Of a stretch of DNA of 64,000 nucleotides, positions 61,680 to 64,000 are shown in pieces. Numbering within the stretch: position 1 is the stretch's first letter; each line of letters starts with the position of its first letter. The notes beneath the pieces were generated by a model. That model had not been told where the DNA came from. It searched no databases and saw only the letters and a list, made by a program, of their open reading frames with translations. A program made the position numbers and the translations under genes. Location: contig NZ_RAPY01000001.1 in the NCBI RefSeq assembly GCF_003610355.1, positions 2,224,500 through 2,288,499 of the forward strand, in the 5' to 3' direction. This stretch comes from Sphingobacterium detergens (lineage in GTDB: Bacteria; Bacteroidota; Bacteroidia; Sphingobacteriales; Sphingobacteriaceae).

Positions 61680-64000
61680 ATGATTGAAATCCTTCCCTAT
61701 TCCCTCGTCCGCTATGCGAGTTTGCCCGTCGCCGCTTTTGCCCCATTTCACTTTGCAGATCTGGAGCAGCGGCTACAGCGTATAAATCACATGCAGCATG
61801 AGCGTTCGCTGCTGCAGACGGCCATCTGCGATAGCCTGTACGAATTGGTGCAAACTGCGCCAGGTGATACCGAACGTATCAATCTGATTCGGCTCAAACG
61901 GGTGATCTACAACAATAAAACCGTTGGTGTTCAATTATTCGCAGACTGTAACCCATTGTTGCCGCCCGCATTACAGGCACAACTGCGCAAACTATTTGAT
62001 CTGATAACAGCTATAAATATTGCCGAAAGCAATCAGGAAACACATTACCAGCAACATCTGAGCAACAGTCATCGCTACCTTCAACAGCTGGCGGGCAACC
62101 CCTTATTGCAAAATGGACTCCTATTGTCCAGTCCGGTGCTGTACAGCCAGCTCCCCGACTATATCAGCAAAGATCCCAAAGATTTCGGGCCAAAGGAATG
62201 GCGGCTGATCTTTAGCCTGCTCCGTTACCTGACGCGAATGACCTTTAAAACATCGCCATTTAGCAGCTTCACCTATACTGGACAGGCACAGTTTATCGGC
62301 ACCCACAACGCTATTTTCGACAGTGCAAAACCGTCGATCCGATCCGGCATCCGCCTCCATAACGGATTATTTGAATACATTAAATCCATCCTTAATCAGC
62401 ATCCTGTCCTCAACGAATATCTGCTGGTAAGGCTCAACAATACCGTCCGGCTCGAAGAGAATAAATTGTCCTTTCTATTTAACCACCACAATATCGAATC
62501 CTTCCAGAAGCTTCCCGCGGTGGGGCTGCAACGTTATATTTTAGAACAGCTGCGTACCGCGGGCACTTCCAATATGACTTTTTCCACGTTGATTCAAATG
62601 CTGGAACCTATAGTTGCTCCTGCAGACCGGCACCAGTTAAAACAACATCTTATGCAATTGGTGGATACAGGTTTTCTGGAGCTAAGTACCGATATTTCGG
62701 CGATGGACCACCATTGGAGCCAGGCCTTAAAGCATTTTTTAAGCGCGACAAACTGCAAGCATCCCGATATGATGCTTCTCATTCGGCTGCTCGACAGCCT
62801 TGCTACGGTTCAGGCGGCCTACCCGCAGGCCAATGTCATGCTACGGAAAGAGCTGCTGGAAATCGCGGAAAAAGAAGTTAACAGCTCCCTTAAACAGCTC
62901 CAGAGGGAAACAGGCGCCGCGGCCACAGCGATTACTGCCAATGGTGCAACAGCGCCATTCAAAAAAACAAATCCCGGTCCCCTGCATTTTTCAGGACGAC
63001 AGCTTATTTACGAGGATTGTTACACCGATACAACAGACAGCCTTTCGGAAGCCGCTGTCCGCCAGTTTATCGAAAAAACAGACGCACTGCTGCAGTACCT
63101 TCGACCCATGGAGGCCATGGCTCCCGAAAGAGAAAAAATGCTTTCCTTTTTCAAACAGCATTATCCTGTCCGGGCTAGCGTCAATATCCTGGATTTCTAT
63201 TTCGACTATTATTCCAATGTCAAAAAGCAGGAAAAAGAGGCGGCTCCGCCGCAGCCCACAAATTCCGGTCCATGGATTCAAAACCTTGACCGGCAGCTCA
63301 AAGAAATTGCGGTCCCCGGTCAGGACATCCTCGATTTGGACGCACATTTTTTCGACGCGATGTCCCCAGCTCAACATGGCAATCAAAAAACAGGATACTC
63401 GCGTGGTGTATTCGTCCAGTTTTACGCGAAGCCTGGAGATAAGGCTTTGGAGAGCCCCCTTACTGGGGTTATCAATGCCGTGTTACCGGGGATGGGAAAA
63501 GTCAGCGGTCGCTTTCTGCACCTATTCCCCCCAGCCATGAGCGATAGTATCCGTAGTCATAATGAGCGACTCCATCCCGACCTGCTGAAAGCCGAGCTGA
63601 GCGATGGTTCATTCTTTAACGCCAACATCCATCCGCCATTGCTCTTTCAGGAATGCAGCCTTTCGGACGAACATCGACATTACCCCCCAGAGAAACAGAT
63701 TCCGGTACACGAGTTATCTGTTTGCCATACCGAAGGCGAAGACTTTCTGTCCTTATTTTACCGGGAGCAGGAAGTATTTGCTTATGACCTTTGTCTGGAA
63801 TCCTTTTACAACCGCTCCAATTTCTATCAGCTGATGGCACATTTTAACAGCGATGACAAAGTTTACCTGCAGCCTTTTATTAACTGCATCGACCGACAAT
63901 ATCTCCCCCAGGATCCGGCCACCCTGCCCCTGATACTGCTACCACGTATTGTGTATGCCGAAACAGTCATTATCCGGCGCAAAACTTGGTGCATCCAGCG
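61680..64000 (+). CDS. Lantibiotic dehydratase-like protein (LanB glutamylation domain), partial at right edge
   Basis: From the ATG at 61680 the frame is open to the window end, 773 codons. The N-terminal start (IEILPYSLVRYASLP), the RMTFKTSPFSSFTYTG segment near residue 200 (the R-x-x-P-F-S-x-F signature of LanB N-terminal domains) and the run of helical and beta segments up to LPRIVYAETVIIRRKTWCI fit the Lant_dehydr_N family. LanB enzymes transfer glutamate from glutamyl-tRNA to Ser/Thr of a precursor peptide and then eliminate it to dehydro-residues. The elimination domain may be on the same chain beyond the edge or in a separate SpaB_C-type protein. No precursor gene is in the window. 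Confidence 0.85.
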   Translation, partial: MIEILPYSLVRYASLPVAAFAPFHFADLEQRLQRINHMQHERSLLQTAICDSLYELVQTAPGDTERINLIRLKRVIYNNKTVGVQLFADCNPLLPPALQAQLRKLFDLITAINIAESNQETHYQQHLSNSHRYLQQLAGNPLLQNGLLLSSPVLYSQLPDYISKDPKDFGPKEWRLIFSLLRYLTRMTFKTSPFSSFTYTGQAQFIGTHNAIFDSAKPSIRSGIRLHNGLFEYIKSILNQHPVLNEYLLVRLNNTVRLEENKLSFLFNHHNIESFQKLPAVGLQRYILEQLRTAGTSNMTFSTLIQMLEPIVAPADRHQLKQHLMQLVDTGFLELSTDISAMDHHWSQALKHFLSATNCKHPDMMLLIRLLDSLATVQAAYPQANVMLRKELLEIAEKEVNSSLKQLQRETGAAATAITANGATAPFKKTNPGPLHFSGRQLIYEDCYTDTTDSLSEAAVRQFIEKTDALLQYLRPMEAMAPEREKMLSFFKQHYPVRASVNILDFYFDYYSNVKKQEKEAAPPQPTNSGPWIQNLDRQLKEIAVPGQDILDLDAHFFDAMSPAQHGNQKTGYSRGVFVQFYAKPGDKALESPLTGVINAVLPGMGKVSGRFLHLFPPAMSDSIRSHNERLHPDLLKAELSDGSFFNANIHPPLLFQECSLSDEHRHYPPEKQIPVHELSVCHTEGEDFLSLFYREQEVFAYDLCLESFYNRSNFYQLMAHFNSDDKVYLQPFINCIDRQYLPQDPATLPLILLPRIVYAETVIIRRKTWCIQ

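Noticed and set aside
62800..63540. A 246-codon plus-strand frame
   Set aside because: It lies inside the LanB-like gene in another frame and is a Lys/Arg/Ser/Pro-rich shadow.
1..64000. CRISPR arrays, tRNA or rRNA genes, insertion sequences, integrases
   Set aside because: I looked for spaced direct repeats, cloverleaf-like segments and transposase or recombinase motifs and found none I could support by eye; a tRNAscan or Infernal run would be decisive.

Overview
The window looks like a chromosomal segment of a Bacteroidota organism, most likely a Sphingobacterium-like member of the Sphingobacteriaceae. The evidence is four SusC/RagA-type receptors or receptor fragments with two SusD partners, a one-piece hybrid two-component system with Reg_prop repeats, a FecI-like sigma / FecR pair, weak Shine-Dalgarno sequences, and promoter elements matching the Bacteroidota -7 consensus TAnnTTTG. 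I see no rRNA, tRNA, CRISPR array, transposase or integrase.

Layout. 1-8.4 kb: a uronate-glycan utilisation locus: the N-terminal part of a SusC receptor running off the left edge, a GH88 hydrolase, a secreted polysaccharide lyase-like lipoprotein and a 1362-residue hybrid sensor/AraC regulator. 8.9-17.6 kb: four co-directional minus-strand genes: GH127-type arabinofuranosidase with a LamG domain, S9 dipeptidyl peptidase, APC amino-acid permease and a DUF885 protein. An AraC-regulator remnant follows. 18.3-21 kb: a large secreted DUF5695-like protein. 21.2-29.4 kb: ECF sigma, FecR, a SusC gene broken by one in-frame amber codon, SusD, and a TlpA-like thioredoxin protein. 31.3-35.4 kb: a compact operon that looks phosphonate/organophosphate-related (zinc dehydrogenase, OPA-type MFS, phosphonatase-like HAD, alkaline-phosphatase-superfamily phosphodiesterase), preceded by what looks like a decayed gene. 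35.5-37.8 kb: a frameshifted secreted protein and a membrane-anchored protein with a DNA-binding-like N-terminus. 38-48 kb: a fucose-type utilisation locus (SusC, SusD, GH29 fucosidase, a protein with an internal duplication, MFS transporter, SDR fragment).

48-53.3 kb is an accessory stretch: a DoxX-like protein, a DUF2383 protein, a gene remnant, a 57-residue peptide gene upstream of a fimbrillin/FISUMP lipoprotein, an orphan YezG-like immunity protein and a RelE/HigB-XRE toxin-antitoxin pair. It also holds two families of intergenic hairpin repeats shared with other places in the window.

53.6-64 kb is the most interesting part: two divergent operons separated by 86 bp that contain a 23-bp perfect inverted repeat. 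To the left lie two DUF3526-type ABC-2 permeases, a siderophore-receptor-like TonB-dependent receptor and an ABC ATPase. To the right lie a C39-peptidase ABC exporter and a lantibiotic-dehydratase-like (LanB) protein that runs off the right edge. This reads as a Gram-negative RiPP (lanthipeptide-like) biosynthesis, export and uptake or immunity locus. No precursor peptide is visible in the window; it should lie beyond position 64000.
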